64,000 nucleotides of DNA from Parabacteroides sp. GTDB taxonomy: Bacteria; Bacteroidota; Bacteroidia; Bacteroidales; Tannerellaceae. Shown here piece by piece: positions 18,086-27,326 of the stretch (positions are counted from its first letter, which is position 1; every line of letters starts with the position of its first letter). A program made the position numbers and the translations under genes. Location of the stretch: positions 1 to 64,000 of the forward strand of contig JAHHQS010000003.1 of assembly GCA_020026285.1 (NCBI GenBank), written 5' to 3'. The notes below the pieces were generated by a model. The model saw only the letters and a program-made list of their open reading frames with translations, was not told the origin of the DNA and ran no database searches.

Positions 18086-19402
18086 TCAGGAATTTGATTT
18101 TACCCAACGAATAATTTCTTTAATTGAAGGTTTCTTGCCGTACATCAAAATACCTATACGATAGATCTTTCCGGATAACCAGACAGAACCAAAGGCTGAT
18201 GCAAACAATAAAACAATAGATAGAATCTGTTGCCAGAAAGGAATATCATAAGGTAAACGAACCATCATGACGACTGGTGATGTAAACGGGAATAAAGAAC
18301 ACCAGAAAGCCAAAGGTCCATCCGGATTTTCCATACTATACATTCCGGCATACAACCCGAAGATCATAAAGATCATCATGGGAGTCATGAACTGCTGTGC
18401 ATCTTCCGGCTGATTGATTGCACTACCAATTGCAGCAAACAGAGAGGCATACAATATATAGCCACCAATGAAATAAACCAGGAAGTTAATTCCTAAAGAA
18501 GTAATAGGAATAGAATGAATGATATCCTGAGCTTTTAGAACAGCCGGATCAACGGTTGCACCCATTGCGGCCTGATTCATACTTCCATTCATCATAACAT
18601 CGGCAGCCTGAGTCGGATCTCCACCCAAGAAGAACAAACTTCCACTCACCAATGCAAAAGTCATGATTCCCCACAAAAAGACCTGTGTCAGACCAACCAA
18701 TCCGATTCCAAGAATCTTTCCCATCATCAAATCGAAAGGCTTGACTGAAGAAACCATCAATTCAACAATACGGTTAGTCTTCTCTTCCATAACACCCTGC
18801 ATAACCATTGATCCATAGATAGTAATAAACATATAGATGACAAACGTCAAAACAAAGCCTATTACCATCAGAACTTCTGCAGAAGAACTACTTTCAGTTC
18901 CATCTTCCTCCCATTTCACCGTCTGGATATCAAAAGGAATGGTACACTCCTTGATGATATTCTGTAGATCAGGGATATTATAAGAATCCAACTTTTCCTT
19001 TTCCAACATTTCAGAGAGCTGCGAATTAATCTCCCGCTTCAATCCCATTGAAATCTGCTTGTTCGAATAAAGAATGGCAGCCTTTGGATTCTTTAATAAG
19101 TCTTCGCTAATAGAAAGAAAAGCCTCGATCTCCTTATCCTCACTTTTACGATATTTTTCCATATCGCCTTCAGCAGCCATGAAATGATATTCTTCAGTAT
19201 CTTCAAAGGCTGAAACATATTTACCGACCTTGTCCATAATGACAACAGTCTTCACATCTTCACTTTTAATCGTTGAAAGCCACAAAGGGACAAAAACCAT
19301 AGCAGCAAGAAGAAAAGGGGTTAGAAATGTCAGCAACAGAAAAGACTTCTTACTGACACGCTGTAAATATTCTCGTTTTATTATTAATCCTAATTTACTC
19401 AT
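18086..19402 (-). CDS. ABC-2 type transporter permease (NatB-like)
   Basis: 438 aa. One membrane helix near residues 20-45 is followed by a large extracytoplasmic domain (about 50-175) and then five to six helices (about 180-425). This is the layout of ABC-2 permeases such as NatB and YhaP, whose substrates range from sodium to peptides and drugs. Motif VMEEKTNRIVELMVSSVKPFDLMMGKILG near 205-235 marks the family. Translation is coupled to the ATPase gene: the reading frames overlap by 8 bases. The substrate cannot be named from sequence. Confidence 0.9.
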   Translation of the reverse strand: MSKLGLIIKREYLQRVSKKSFLLLTFLTPFLLAAMVFVPLWLSTIKSEDVKTVVIMDKVGKYVSAFEDTEEYHFMAAEGDMEKYRKSEDKEIEAFLSISEDLLKNPKAAILYSNKQISMGLKREINSQLSEMLEKEKLDSYNIPDLQNIIKECTIPFDIQTVKWEEDGTESSSSAEVLMVIGFVLTFVIYMFITIYGSMVMQGVMEEKTNRIVELMVSSVKPFDLMMGKILGIGLVGLTQVFLWGIMTFALVSGSLFFLGGDPTQAADVMMNGSMNQAAMGATVDPAVLKAQDIIHSIPITSLGINFLVYFIGGYILYASLFAAIGSAINQPEDAQQFMTPMMIFMIFGLYAGMYSMENPDGPLAFWCSLFPFTSPVVMMVRLPYDIPFWQQILSIVLLFASAFGSVWLSGKIYRIGILMYGKKPSIKEIIRWVKSNS

Positions 19403-20339
19403 GATCGGTTGAAGTTAAAGTGTTATTACCTACTACTTGAATAAAAATATCGTGCATAGAAGGAATCTCCTCTACAAACGAAAGTATATCCCATGATTTT
19501 GAAATTTGCTGAAGGAGTTGCGAATTCGTCACATCCGGCTGTTTACGTATTCTTAACTCTAATTCACCTCCAGTCAATATTTTCCGGTCCAATTCTTCAA
19601 ACAAAGGATTGTCTATTACAGGTAAAAGCTCTCCTCCTGTTTGTATACGTAAAGAATACTTATGCGTTTTAAACTCATCACGAACATCCTTTACCGAACC
19701 TTTCAATACGACATGAGAATGATTTATCAAAGCGATATGATCGCATATTTCTTCAACTGACGCCATATTATGTGTTGAGAAGATGATAGTATGTCCTTTC
19801 TCCTTCAATTCGAGAATTTCCTTTTTCAATAATTCGGCATTCACCGGGTCAAAACCACTAAACGGCTCATCCAATATCAACAATTGTGGTTCATGAATGA
19901 CAGTTATAATAAACTGAACTTTCTGTTGCATACCTTTTGAAAGTTCTTCCAGCTTTTTGTTCCACCAAGGCATGATATCGAACTTCTCAAACCAAACTTT
20001 CAAACGTTTCTTGGCTTCGAAATAAGACAGGCCTTTCAGCTGAGCAAGATATATGGCCTGCTCCCCTACTTTCATTTTTTTGTACAAACCACGTTCTTCC
20101 GGTAAATAACCAATCTGATATACATCATCTGGAACAGATGGTCTTCCATTAAATAGAACTGATCCACTATCGGGAGCTGTAATTCGATTGATTATTCGAA
20201 TCAATGTTGTTTTTCCCGCTCCATTTGGTCCTAAGAGACCAAATATTTGTCCTTCTGGTACTTGAATACTGACTTTATCAAGCGCCAGATGATTGACAAA
20301 CTGCTTGACTACGTCCTGAGTTTCTAAAAAAATAGCCAT
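19395..20339 (-). CDS. ABC transporter ATP-binding protein
   Basis: 314 aa from the start MAIFLETQDVVK. Walker A GPNGAGKTT near 40, signature EELSKGMQQKVQ near 140, Walker B LLILDEPFSGFDP near 160 and a switch His in FSTHNM. The C-terminal 80 residues resemble the DUF4162 extension seen in NatA-like ATPases. The frame is open to 20396 but the extra 19 residues contain no family match, and the internal start gives the usual N-terminus. It powers the permease encoded next. The unit lies 76 bases downstream of dnaG in the same direction and may be read from the same promoter. Confidence 0.92.
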   Translation of the reverse strand: MAIFLETQDVVKQFVNHLALDKVSIQVPEGQIFGLLGPNGAGKTTLIRIINRITAPDSGSVLFNGRPSVPDDVYQIGYLPEERGLYKKMKVGEQAIYLAQLKGLSYFEAKKRLKVWFEKFDIMPWWNKKLEELSKGMQQKVQFIITVIHEPQLLILDEPFSGFDPVNAELLKKEILELKEKGHTIIFSTHNMASVEEICDHIALINHSHVVLKGSVKDVRDEFKTHKYSLRIQTGGELLPVIDNPLFEELDRKILTGGELELRIRKQPDVTNSQLLQQISKSWDILSFVEEIPSMHDIFIQVVGNNTLTSTDHE

Positions 20340-20415
20340 AATGTATTTTATATAATCTTTATCACAAAAAGAGACGAAACCCGCTGAACCGAACATTTTA
20401 AATTCATTCAGATGT

Positions 20416-22536
20416 TCACATCTTCAGTATGATTCGTTCTCCCAATTCCTTTGACAGAATTTTTTTTATATCGTTCAACTTGGAAAGTTCTTTCATTACT
20501 GACAACATTTTATCCATATCGTCAGGAGAAATATTTTTCAACTCGTCCTGTTTTTCTTTTATCTTTCTCAGGATATAAGCTTCCTTAAAAGCGAACAGAT
20601 CCTGAGTAACGTATTGATCCAGATGATCTTCTTCCGTTTCTATTTGTTGATATTTTGTATGATACTTGCTTAACTGATATTTTTCACTGATTAAATTCAC
20701 TGCTATCCGGCTTACCAGCTGATCGGGATGAGACAAGAAATAACGGCTCGCCACAAAATTCTCTTCTCCACAACGATCTGCCGCTTCATCCAACATCCGT
20801 TTAAAAACCGGAGTATAAAAAGACAGATCATCCCGTTCCAGATCATAACGGATAAAATCTGCCACATGATATATTACATGTTCGTTTGTTTCCTCATCAT
20901 CAAAATCATACAACACTCTTTCCCCATAACGAACCACATATCTCAACAAAGCAATCTCAAAAGATTCGTAAGGAGAACGCTGAGGTGCATTTTTCTGAGC
21001 CACTTCCTCTTCAGGTACTGCCGATGGAAAATCCGGCATGGCATTATCTGTCGGGATATCTTCTTCAGGAGGTGGAGGAAAATCAGGAGGCAAAGCTTCT
21101 GAATTCATATCAACAGGAATAATCTCCGGCTCAGCCTTTTCTTTAATCTTTTTTTCCTGTATAGAATAATCGGCCGGTAAAACATCCATCACTGCAGATT
21201 TAACTACAGGAGCCGGACCGTTTTGCTCATTCTTCGATAAGCGTAATTTATTTACCTGATTGAGAACGATCTGTTCGTCAATTTCCATCATGGCACTACA
21301 CTCACGAATATATATGGAACGAGTTATATCATCCGGAACAATGGCTATTGTACGAATAATATCTCCAATCAAAGCAGACCGCTTAACCGGATCATTTCCG
21401 GCATCGGCCAATAACAGTTTCGTTTTGAAACGAATAAAGTCTGTTTCGTGTTCTTTTATATAGTCGGTAAATTCAGTCGCACTATGTGAACGGGCAAATG
21501 AATCCGGATCTTCACCTGACGGCAAAAGGACCACCTTCACATTCATCCCTTCATCGAGCAATAAGTCAATACCTCTGAGAGCGGCTTTTATTCCGGCAGC
21601 ATCACCATCATATAAGACAGTAATATTATTGGTAAATCGATGAATCAACCGGATCTGTCCATGCGTTAGAGCTGTTCCTGATGAGGCGACAACATTTTCC
21701 ACGCCCGACTGATGCATGGATATGACATCCGTATACCCTTCCACCAGATAACAACGGTCTGCTTTGACCATTGCCTGCTTAGCGAAAAAGATACCATATA
21801 ATTCATTACTTTTATGATAGATCGGACTCTCTGGAGAATTGACATACTTGGCGGTCTTCTCATCTTTCTTAAGGACACGACCTCCAAAAGCAACAATCTT
21901 TCCACTCAACGTATGAACGGGAAACATAACCCTTCCACGGAATCGGTCATTAACCCTGCCATTATCGTAAACAATTGAAAGACCTGTCTTTTCCAAAAAT
22001 TCCTTTTTGAAACCTTTCCGCTGAGCTTCCTGAAACAAAGCATCACGCTGATCAAGACTATATCCCAATTGGAACTTCCGGATTGTTTCTTCACGAAATC
22101 CTCGTTCAATGAAATAACGCATGCCCACTGTTTTGCCTTCCACATGTTCATGAAGCATCTGAGAAAAGTACTGTTGCGCCCAGGCATTAACGATAAACAT
22201 ACTTTCCCGGTCACTCTTTACCTTTTTCTCTTCTTCTGACAGCTCACGTTCCTGTATTTCGATGTTATATTTCTTGGCTAAATAACGAAGAGCATCGAAA
22301 TAAGTAAGCTGCTCATGCTTCATGATGAAATGAACCGGAGTGCCCCCCTCACCACAGGCAAAACATTTGCAGATATTCTTCGATGGAGAAACATAAAACG
22401 ACGGACTCTTATCATCATGGAAAGGACACAAACCGACATAGTTCACACCACGTTTACGCAGTGTGACAAAATCTGATACCACATCCATGATGTTTGCAGC
22501 ATCAAGTATTCTTTCTATGGTGGGTTGATCTATCAT
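20416..22536 (-). CDS. dnaG: DNA primase
   Basis: 706 aa. It makes RNA primers at the replication fork. The N-terminal zinc finger is CHC2 type with Cys37, His40, Cys58 and Cys61 (LCPFHDDKSPSF, CKCFACGEGG). The TOPRIM catalytic centre follows with Glu266 (VEGYTDVI) and Asp310/Asp312 (YDGDAAG). The C-terminal helicase-interacting domain begins after a Pro/Glu-rich linker (about 480-525, PPDFPPPPEEDIP) that is less conserved than the rest. Longer than E. coli DnaG (581 aa) but normal for Bacteroidetes. First gene before the ABC pair; a minus-strand TAATTTTG box lies at 22561-22568. Confidence 0.97.
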   Translation of the reverse strand: MIDQPTIERILDAANIMDVVSDFVTLRKRGVNYVGLCPFHDDKSPSFYVSPSKNICKCFACGEGGTPVHFIMKHEQLTYFDALRYLAKKYNIEIQERELSEEEKKVKSDRESMFIVNAWAQQYFSQMLHEHVEGKTVGMRYFIERGFREETIRKFQLGYSLDQRDALFQEAQRKGFKKEFLEKTGLSIVYDNGRVNDRFRGRVMFPVHTLSGKIVAFGGRVLKKDEKTAKYVNSPESPIYHKSNELYGIFFAKQAMVKADRCYLVEGYTDVISMHQSGVENVVASSGTALTHGQIRLIHRFTNNITVLYDGDAAGIKAALRGIDLLLDEGMNVKVVLLPSGEDPDSFARSHSATEFTDYIKEHETDFIRFKTKLLLADAGNDPVKRSALIGDIIRTIAIVPDDITRSIYIRECSAMMEIDEQIVLNQVNKLRLSKNEQNGPAPVVKSAVMDVLPADYSIQEKKIKEKAEPEIIPVDMNSEALPPDFPPPPEEDIPTDNAMPDFPSAVPEEEVAQKNAPQRSPYESFEIALLRYVVRYGERVLYDFDDEETNEHVIYHVADFIRYDLERDDLSFYTPVFKRMLDEAADRCGEENFVASRYFLSHPDQLVSRIAVNLISEKYQLSKYHTKYQQIETEEDHLDQYVTQDLFAFKEAYILRKIKEKQDELKNISPDDMDKMLSVMKELSKLNDIKKILSKELGERIILKM

Positions 22537-22560
22537 TCAACTTTTTCTCCAATTAAGATA

Positions 22561-22568
22561 CAAAATTA
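22561..22568 (-). promoter_or_regulatory. -7 box (TAATTTTG) of dnaG
   Basis: Minus-strand TAnnTTTG match 25 bases upstream of the dnaG start codon. A plus-strand TAATTTTG for the divergent gene is at 22657-22664, so the 168-base gap holds two back-to-back promoters. Confidence 0.4.
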
Positions 22569-22704
22569 CAAAACTGAATCAATTTATAAACATTTTCTTC
22601 GAAACAAATTATGTCAGAAAATCCTCCAGATTGTTTTTAAATCCCGTATTTCCTATTAATTTTGTTCGAAAACAACAAACAATCAAATAAAAAGACAAAG
22701 TCTC

Positions 22705-23613
22705 ATGAATCTGTATTCCAAACTTTTCATATCAGTTTTTTTTTATTTCATATGCGTTGCCACTCTGTTTGCTCAAAATAAAAAGAAAAGTTTTTCCCTT
22801 CCGGAAATACCATCAGCCATTCAATCGGCCGATGCACGAGCTTCCTACCTTGCAGTTCATTATTGGGATAATTTCTCATTTGCCGACAGTCTGCAATTTA
22901 TGAATCAACCGGAAGATATAGAACAGGCTGTTGTAGATTACATTGATATATTCCAGCTTATACCTGTTCAGGAAGCTGAAGAATCTATTTCCAAACTGAT
23001 GGACAAGGCATCCGTCACATTAAATGGATTCTTATTCTTTTACAATACATTTGAAAGATATTTATATGATGTCAGCTCACCGATGAGAAACGAACAATAC
23101 TTCATTCCTGTACTTGAAAAATTGATTGCTTCAAATAAATTAAGTGAAGATGACAAGATTCGTCCTTCCATGCTGCTAGCTTCGGCCAATAAAAATCGCG
23201 TAGGAACGACTGCTGCCGATTTTAAATATACTAAAGCCGACGGTTCTCAAAAATCTCTTTCTGAAAGTCGGACTGAATGGACTATTCTGATATTCTTTGA
23301 TCCGGATTGCAACGAATGCCACATGGCTATTCAGGAATTAGAAAAAGATTCAATGTTAAGTAAACTTATAGAAGACAAGAAACTTTCTATTGTTGCCGTA
23401 TATCCTGGACCAAAAAGCAGTATGTGGAAGACTATGCAAGGAGCCATGTCCAAGACTTGGGAAATAGGCTATGACAAAGATGATGAAGTCTATTCGAAAG
23501 AGTTATACGATTTACTGGGTTTCCCGACTATTTACTTATTAGATAAAGACAAAAAAGTTCTTCAGAAAGATTCTTCCCCCGATAAAATCCATCATTTTTT
23601 CAAAAAAGATTGA
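22705..23613 (+). CDS. Secreted thioredoxin-like protein with DUF5106-type N-terminal domain
   Basis: 302 aa. A signal peptide (about 1-24, ending LFAQ) directs it to the periplasm. The N-terminal half (about 30-165) is helical and of the DUF5106 kind found in Bacteroidetes in front of thioredoxin folds. The C-terminal half (about 170-302) is TlpA/thioredoxin-like, with CNEC in FFDPDCNECHMAI as the redox pair and GFPTIYLLDKD (cis-Pro) later. The vicinal motif CNEC differs from CGPC of classical thioredoxins, so its redox potential is unclear. The gene stands alone: dnaG reads away from it and a strong bidirectional terminator follows. Confidence 0.82.
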   Translation: MNLYSKLFISVFFYFICVATLFAQNKKKSFSLPEIPSAIQSADARASYLAVHYWDNFSFADSLQFMNQPEDIEQAVVDYIDIFQLIPVQEAEESISKLMDKASVTLNGFLFFYNTFERYLYDVSSPMRNEQYFIPVLEKLIASNKLSEDDKIRPSMLLASANKNRVGTTAADFKYTKADGSQKSLSESRTEWTILIFFDPDCNECHMAIQELEKDSMLSKLIEDKKLSIVAVYPGPKSSMWKTMQGAMSKTWEIGYDKDDEVYSKELYDLLGFPTIYLLDKDKKVLQKDSSPDKIHHFFKKD

Positions 23614-23659
23614 TTTTTCATTCTCTAAGGGAGACTTTTACATGAAAGTCGGGAGATAC

Positions 23660-23707
23660 TAAAGAAAACATAGGATGTTTTAATAAAAATGTCCTATGTT
23701 TTCTTTA
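23660..23707 (+). terminator. Strong hairpin terminator
   Basis: TAAAGAAAACATAGGA (23660-23675) pairs perfectly with TCCTATGTTTTCTTTA (23692-23707), 16 bp, around a 16-base loop. The A/T-rich base of the stem lets it act in both directions; it ends the thioredoxin-like gene and may also stop thiN transcription. Confidence 0.85.
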
Positions 23708-23805
23708 ATTCACAGCTATGAATTAATCGATTTGTCTATACGATTAAAATAATTCACTCTAATAAATTAAATAATGAGAACACACAGAATATGAATATAT
23801 CCCTT

Positions 23806-24474
23806 TTATTTATCTCTTAGCTTCTTGTTTTCATAAGATAAATAAACCAGATATTGACCTTCACACGAGATTGTGAAGATCTCTTCAGTTGTATGATTCA
23901 ATGTTCCCTGCCATAAACTTGTAAAATCGTATAAAGGATACGCAAGGCCGCTTGAAGTCATGTGTTGAGTTCCAAAACTAAAAACAGAAACAGCCGTACC
24001 AGCCTCACATCGGAATGTCTGTTCATTACAGCAAGGAATAAAAACGCCATGATCTGTATAAATTCGAACATTCAAACCTTGTTTCATATATTCCATCAGC
24101 AGACTGATATTTCCCAACGTATGGTCTTCCCGTCTTCCGGTAGCCGCCAGAATAACAATTTTACGAAAACCCTCATGCTGAAGATATGTAATCGCTTTAG
24201 TCTGATCATTCGTCTCCTGATCCGGATCCAGCCGGATAATGTCTTTAAAAGTTTCGCGAATTTCATCTGAAAGAGAATCACCATCACCTACAATTCTCCA
24301 AGGTCTCTTATTCAATTTTTCCCATTGATTGGCCGCACCATCACAATAAACTATTTTATCGTGACAAGCTATCAGTTTTCGGGGAATGGGATGAACAGGA
24401 AAATCACCACCTCCAATAATCAAAGCTTCCGGTTCAAACGTAAGACTTATTGGTTCTTTATCATTTTTTTCCAT
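23806..24474 (-). CDS. thiN: Thiamine pyrophosphokinase
   Basis: 222 aa. It transfers pyrophosphate from ATP to thiamine to give thiamine diphosphate. Motifs are IVYCDGAANQW (near 40), RIVGDGDSLSDE (near 62) and DPDQETNDQTKAI (near 83), the acidic loops that bind magnesium-ATP; ATGRREDHTLGN (near 110) is the second signature. The C-terminal thiamine-binding beta domain runs from about 150 to 222. Its frame overlaps the end of the PnuC-type transporter gene by 28 bases, so uptake and activation of thiamine are translated together. Confidence 0.92.
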   Translation of the reverse strand: MEKNDKEPISLTFEPEALIIGGGDFPVHPIPRKLIACHDKIVYCDGAANQWEKLNKRPWRIVGDGDSLSDEIRETFKDIIRLDPDQETNDQTKAITYLQHEGFRKIVILAATGRREDHTLGNISLLMEYMKQGLNVRIYTDHGVFIPCCNEQTFRCEAGTAVSVFSFGTQHMTSSGLAYPLYDFTSLWQGTLNHTTEEIFTISCEGQYLVYLSYENKKLRDK

Positions 24475-25022
24475 TTCAAATATCCAAAGTATGCAATAGA
24501 TGTGTACAGGACATAAAGTCCTGATGTAAAATAAAGGCCTTTATAAACATAAAGAATAGCACAAACAATATCGACCACAAGCCAAACCAACCATTGCTCG
24601 ACATATTTTCTTGACAACATCCACATAGCAACTATACTTAAAGCTGTTGTGAAACTGTCACTCCAAGGTACATCGCTATCGGTAAAAGAGATAAGTATTT
24701 GTGCTATACCGACTGTCAAAACAGTCATTACAACCAGCAAAGGTATATATAATTGTCGAGGTGTATATCCAATCGGTATTTCTTCATGAACAACTTCCTT
24801 TGATTTTCTTGAACCAATAGACCAATAAATCATACCATAGATAGAAGCCAGAATATAATAAATATTGATTCCTAAATCGGCATAAAGTCCGGCCTGATAA
24901 TAAACAACAACATAAACAGATGGCATTATCAAACTCGCAATCCATAAATAATAGCTGGCTTTATATTCCAACCACAGATAAACAAGTCCGATAATTGTGC
25001 CTGCAAGTTCCAAATAATTCAT
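24447..25022 (-). CDS. pnuT: PnuC-family vitamin transporter, probably thiamine (PnuT)
   Basis: 191 aa with about seven membrane helices, the fold of PnuC facilitators that carry nicotinamide riboside or thiamine. Features are EYKASYYLWIASLIMP near 20, YYQAGLYADLGINIYYILASIYGMIYWS near 45 and a Trp-rich end of helix 6 (EQWLVWLVVDIVCAILYVYKGL). The PnuC family cannot be split by substrate by eye, but fusion-like overlap with thiN indicates thiamine. In other Bacteroidetes such pairs follow an outer-membrane thiamine receptor and a TPP riboswitch; neither is visible here. Upstream lies a decayed glycoside hydrolase fragment instead. Confidence 0.85.
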   Translation of the reverse strand: MNYLELAGTIIGLVYLWLEYKASYYLWIASLIMPSVYVVVYYQAGLYADLGINIYYILASIYGMIYWSIGSRKSKEVVHEEIPIGYTPRQLYIPLLVVMTVLTVGIAQILISFTDSDVPWSDSFTTALSIVAMWMLSRKYVEQWLVWLVVDIVCAILYVYKGLYFTSGLYVLYTSIAYFGYLKWKKMIKNQ

Positions 25023-25086
25023 TACGAATAAAAAATTTCAACGTGTTTCTGATTTCTTTCTCCAATTAGTTTTCAGATGATGTAAC

Positions 25087-25465
25087 TTATGTTCCCATAT
25101 TCCTCTCTGATGCAAAGTCCAACCATAGCACAGATTCGTCAGCAGAAACTTTATGTTCCGGAGTCACCGCAAAAGTAAATATTTTCACATTATCTATCAA
25201 AGCATCACAGATATAAACTTCCGTGTCCTGTCCATGGACTTCTGTACTTTTACCAATATTTATCGGAAAAGAAAAATTTTAATTTTACCCGATACAACTA
25301 TCTCCCCTGCTTTCTGCTGATCAATATAAACAACCATGGATTTGCCATCGTAAACTCCCAACATTTGATGCCATTCATTTTCCAATTCTCAGACAATTTC
25401 ACACGTAACCGATTCAACTTATTGAAATCTGATTTTCTAAGAAACAATAGCTCATTTATTGCAAT
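25087..25465 (-). pseudogene. Decayed 3' end of a glycoside hydrolase (LamG-like domain)
   Basis: No intact frame, but minus-strand translation in three successive frames gives a continuous protein end. Segments are AINELLFLRKSDFNKL, then VKLSENW, then (after a shift) EWHQMLGVYDGKSMVVYID, QQKAGEIVVSG, then (after a second shift) FPINIGKSTEVHGQDTEVYI, DALIDNVKIFTF, SADESVLWLDF, ending in a stop at 25087. WHQ-LGVYDGK-M-VYIDG and the ALIDNVKIF pattern are those of a concanavalin/LamG-like domain found at the C-terminus of some Bacteroidetes GH2 and related enzymes. At least two frameshifts, no start and no N-terminal part: a remnant of a deletion. Confidence 0.75.
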
Positions 25466-25715
25466 CTACTTATTTAGAAGATCTATAATATTACCCTCCA
25501 AAAGAAAGGTAATATTACAATCATTATATATTCAACAAGATGCTAAAAAAACGGAATTCTTTATAAAAACGAGAAAAATCAGCATATAAAGCAAAAAACA
25601 AGATTCTACTGGAAACAAAAAATGCGAAAAAATGTTTATACTATATTATTGGTGATAAAATAATGTCTACCTTTACCAATAAATATTATAAACGTTATAC
25701 TAATAGAAAAAGATT

Positions 25716-25880
25716 ATGAAAAAGTATGTTTGCACAGTGTGCGGTTGGGTTTATGATCCTGAAGTAGGTGATCCAGATAATGGTATAGCTCCTGGTACTG
25801 CATTTGAAGATATTCCAGATGATTGGGTATGTCCTTTATGTGGTGTAGGAAAAGATGATTTTGAATTGACAGAAGAATAA
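25716..25880 (+). CDS. Rubredoxin
   Basis: 54 aa, full family length. Two CxxC knuckles, CTVCGW (Cys6, Cys9) and CPLCGV (Cys39, Cys42), bind one iron atom; [21 protein letters not shown] is the conserved middle, with the Tyr and Trp residues that pack around the site. It carries single electrons in the cytoplasm of anaerobes, often to peroxide- or oxygen-reducing enzymes. It stands alone, with a good terminator 18 bases after the stop. Upstream is the decayed hydrolase fragment, and downstream an operon with an IscU-like scaffold, but that runs in the opposite direction. Confidence 0.96.
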   Translation: MKKYVCTVCGWVYDPEVGDPDNGIAPGTAFEDIPDDWVCPLCGVGKDDFELTEE

Positions 25881-25897
25881 TTCCGAATCAAAGATTT

Positions 25898-25933
25898 AAA
25901 CGTCCTTATAGTCAAACTATAGGGACGTTTTTT
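25898..25933 (+). terminator. Terminator of the rubredoxin gene
   Basis: AAACGTCCTTATAG (25898-25911) pairs with CTATAGGGACGTTT (25917-25930; one G-T pair), then TTT. A 14-bp stem with a 5-base loop. Confidence 0.9.
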
Positions 25934-26059
25934 ATTACAAAAAATATCTTTACTTTTTAAAATCCATAAATTAGAATAACTCTATTAAAATGAGAAAAAA
26001 ACAGGATAAATAAGTTTGAAAGAATTGAACCTCATTTAAAATACATCAAACATAAAAGC

Positions 26060-26100
26060 ATAAAAAAAGCTCCTGCAATTCTAAAGATTACAGGAGCTTT
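26060..26100 (-). terminator. Terminator of the GGGtGRT operon
   Basis: AAAGCTCCTG (26066-26075) and CAGGAGCTTT (26091-26100) flank a 15-base loop; minus strand then reads TTTTATG. It follows the GGGtGRT stop by 24 bases. Confidence 0.88.
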
Positions 26101-26123
26101 ATATTTTTGAATCTAGTATCCGA

Positions 26124-27125
26124 TTACTTCTTCATAGCTTCTTCTACAGCAACAGCTACAGCGACAGTAGCACCTACCATAGGGTTGTTACCCATTCCTA
26201 AGAAGCCCATCATTTCTACGTGAGCTGGAACAGAAGATGAACCTGCGAACTGAGCATCTGAGTGCATACGACCCATTGTATCAGTCATTCCATAAGAAGC
26301 TGGACCTGCAGCCATATTATCAGGGTGTAATGTACGACCTGTACCACCACCTGAAGCAACTGAGAAATATGGTTTACCAGCTAATACACGTTCCTTTTTA
26401 TAAGTACCTGCAACTGGGTGCTGGAAACGTGTTGGGTTTGTAGAGTTACCAGTGATAGAAACATCCACATTTTCTTTCCACATAACAGCTACACCTTCAC
26501 GAACATCGTCAACGCCATAGCATTTTACTTTTGCACGAAGACCTTCAGAGTATGGAGTTTCTGAAATAACATTAACTTTACCAGTCATATAATCAAACTG
26601 AGTCTGTACATAAGTAAAACCATTAATACGAGAAATGATCTTAGCTGCATCTTTTCCTAAACCATTCAAGATAACACGCAAAGGTTCTTTACGAACTTTG
26701 TTTGCCATTTCAGCAATCTTGATGGCACCTTCTGCAGCAGCAAAAGATTCGTGACCTGCCAAGAAAGCGAAACATTTTGTTTCTTCACGAAGCAAACGAG
26801 CAGCCAAATTACCATGACCTAAACCTACTTTACGATCATCAGCAACTGAACCAGCAATACAGAATGCCTGTAAACCAATACCAATAGCTTCAGCAGCATC
26901 GGCAGCATTTACACAACCTTTCTTGATAGCAATAGCAGCACCAACAACATATGCCCAACAAGCATTTTCAAAACAAATAGGTTGTGTTTCTTTACACATT
27001 GTATATGGATCGATACCCTTAGCATCACAGATAGCTTTTGCATCTTCAATACCGTTGATACCGTATTCTTTTAAAACCGCGTTGATATGATCTATACGAC
27101 GGTCGTAACTTTCAAATAAAGCCAT
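26124..27125 (-). CDS. GGGtGRT family protein, function unknown
   Basis: 333 aa. Belongs to a family named after its invariant motif: GGGTGRT at residues 259-265, within SVASGGGTGRTLHPDN. Other conserved spots are FENACWAYVVGAAIA (about 52-66), GHGNLAARLL (103-112), FLAGHESFAAAEGA (121-134) and VSITGNSTNPTRFQHPVAGTYK (222-243). It has no signal peptide or membrane helix and contains six or so cysteines, several in the first 120 residues. No biochemical role is known to me. It is last in an operon with an IscU-like scaffold protein and a small membrane protein, so a role in iron-sulfur chemistry is an inference from context only. Family members occur in anaerobic bacteria and archaea. Confidence 0.85.
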   Translation of the reverse strand: MALFESYDRRIDHINAVLKEYGINGIEDAKAICDAKGIDPYTMCKETQPICFENACWAYVVGAAIAIKKGCVNAADAAEAIGIGLQAFCIAGSVADDRKVGLGHGNLAARLLREETKCFAFLAGHESFAAAEGAIKIAEMANKVRKEPLRVILNGLGKDAAKIISRINGFTYVQTQFDYMTGKVNVISETPYSEGLRAKVKCYGVDDVREGVAVMWKENVDVSITGNSTNPTRFQHPVAGTYKKERVLAGKPYFSVASGGGTGRTLHPDNMAAGPASYGMTDTMGRMHSDAQFAGSSSVPAHVEMMGFLGMGNNPMVGATVAVAVAVEEAMKK

Positions 27126-27134
27126 AATTATTTT

Positions 27135-27326
27135 TTACTTTTTAAAATTCTTAATTATCAGGAATAAAGATATCAGAAAATTGAAAACAATCACACCACC
27201 ACAACAGGCTACGAATAAAGCAGTATTCGGCTTTTCTTCAACCATAACATTATAAACTATTGTTGTTACAATCAATGTTATTAAAATCAGCCCGATGAGG
27301 ACTCGTGTCAATGTTTTCTTATTCAT
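27135..27326 (-). CDS. Small two-helix membrane protein
   Basis: 63 aa. Two predicted membrane helices (about residues 7-27 and 36-58) with a short charged loop (VMVEEKPN) between them and a Lys-rich tail. A Cys pair (VACCGG) sits at the start of helix 2. I recognise no family. It overlaps the end of the IscU-like gene by 8 bases and is 9 bases upstream of the GGGtGRT gene, so it is translated between the two and is likely real. Function unknown. Confidence 0.7.
   Translation of the reverse strand: MNKKTLTRVLIGLILITLIVTTIVYNVMVEEKPNTALFVACCGGVIVFNFLISLFLIIKNFKK

Noticed and set aside
18086..20339. Sodium exporter NatAB
   Set aside because: The architecture is shared, but ABC-2 exporters of this type carry many substrates and nothing here selects sodium.
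25023..25400. TPP riboswitch upstream of pnuT-thiN
   Set aside because: Expected THI-box sequences are absent on the minus strand; the region instead translates, with frameshifts, into a hydrolase remnant.
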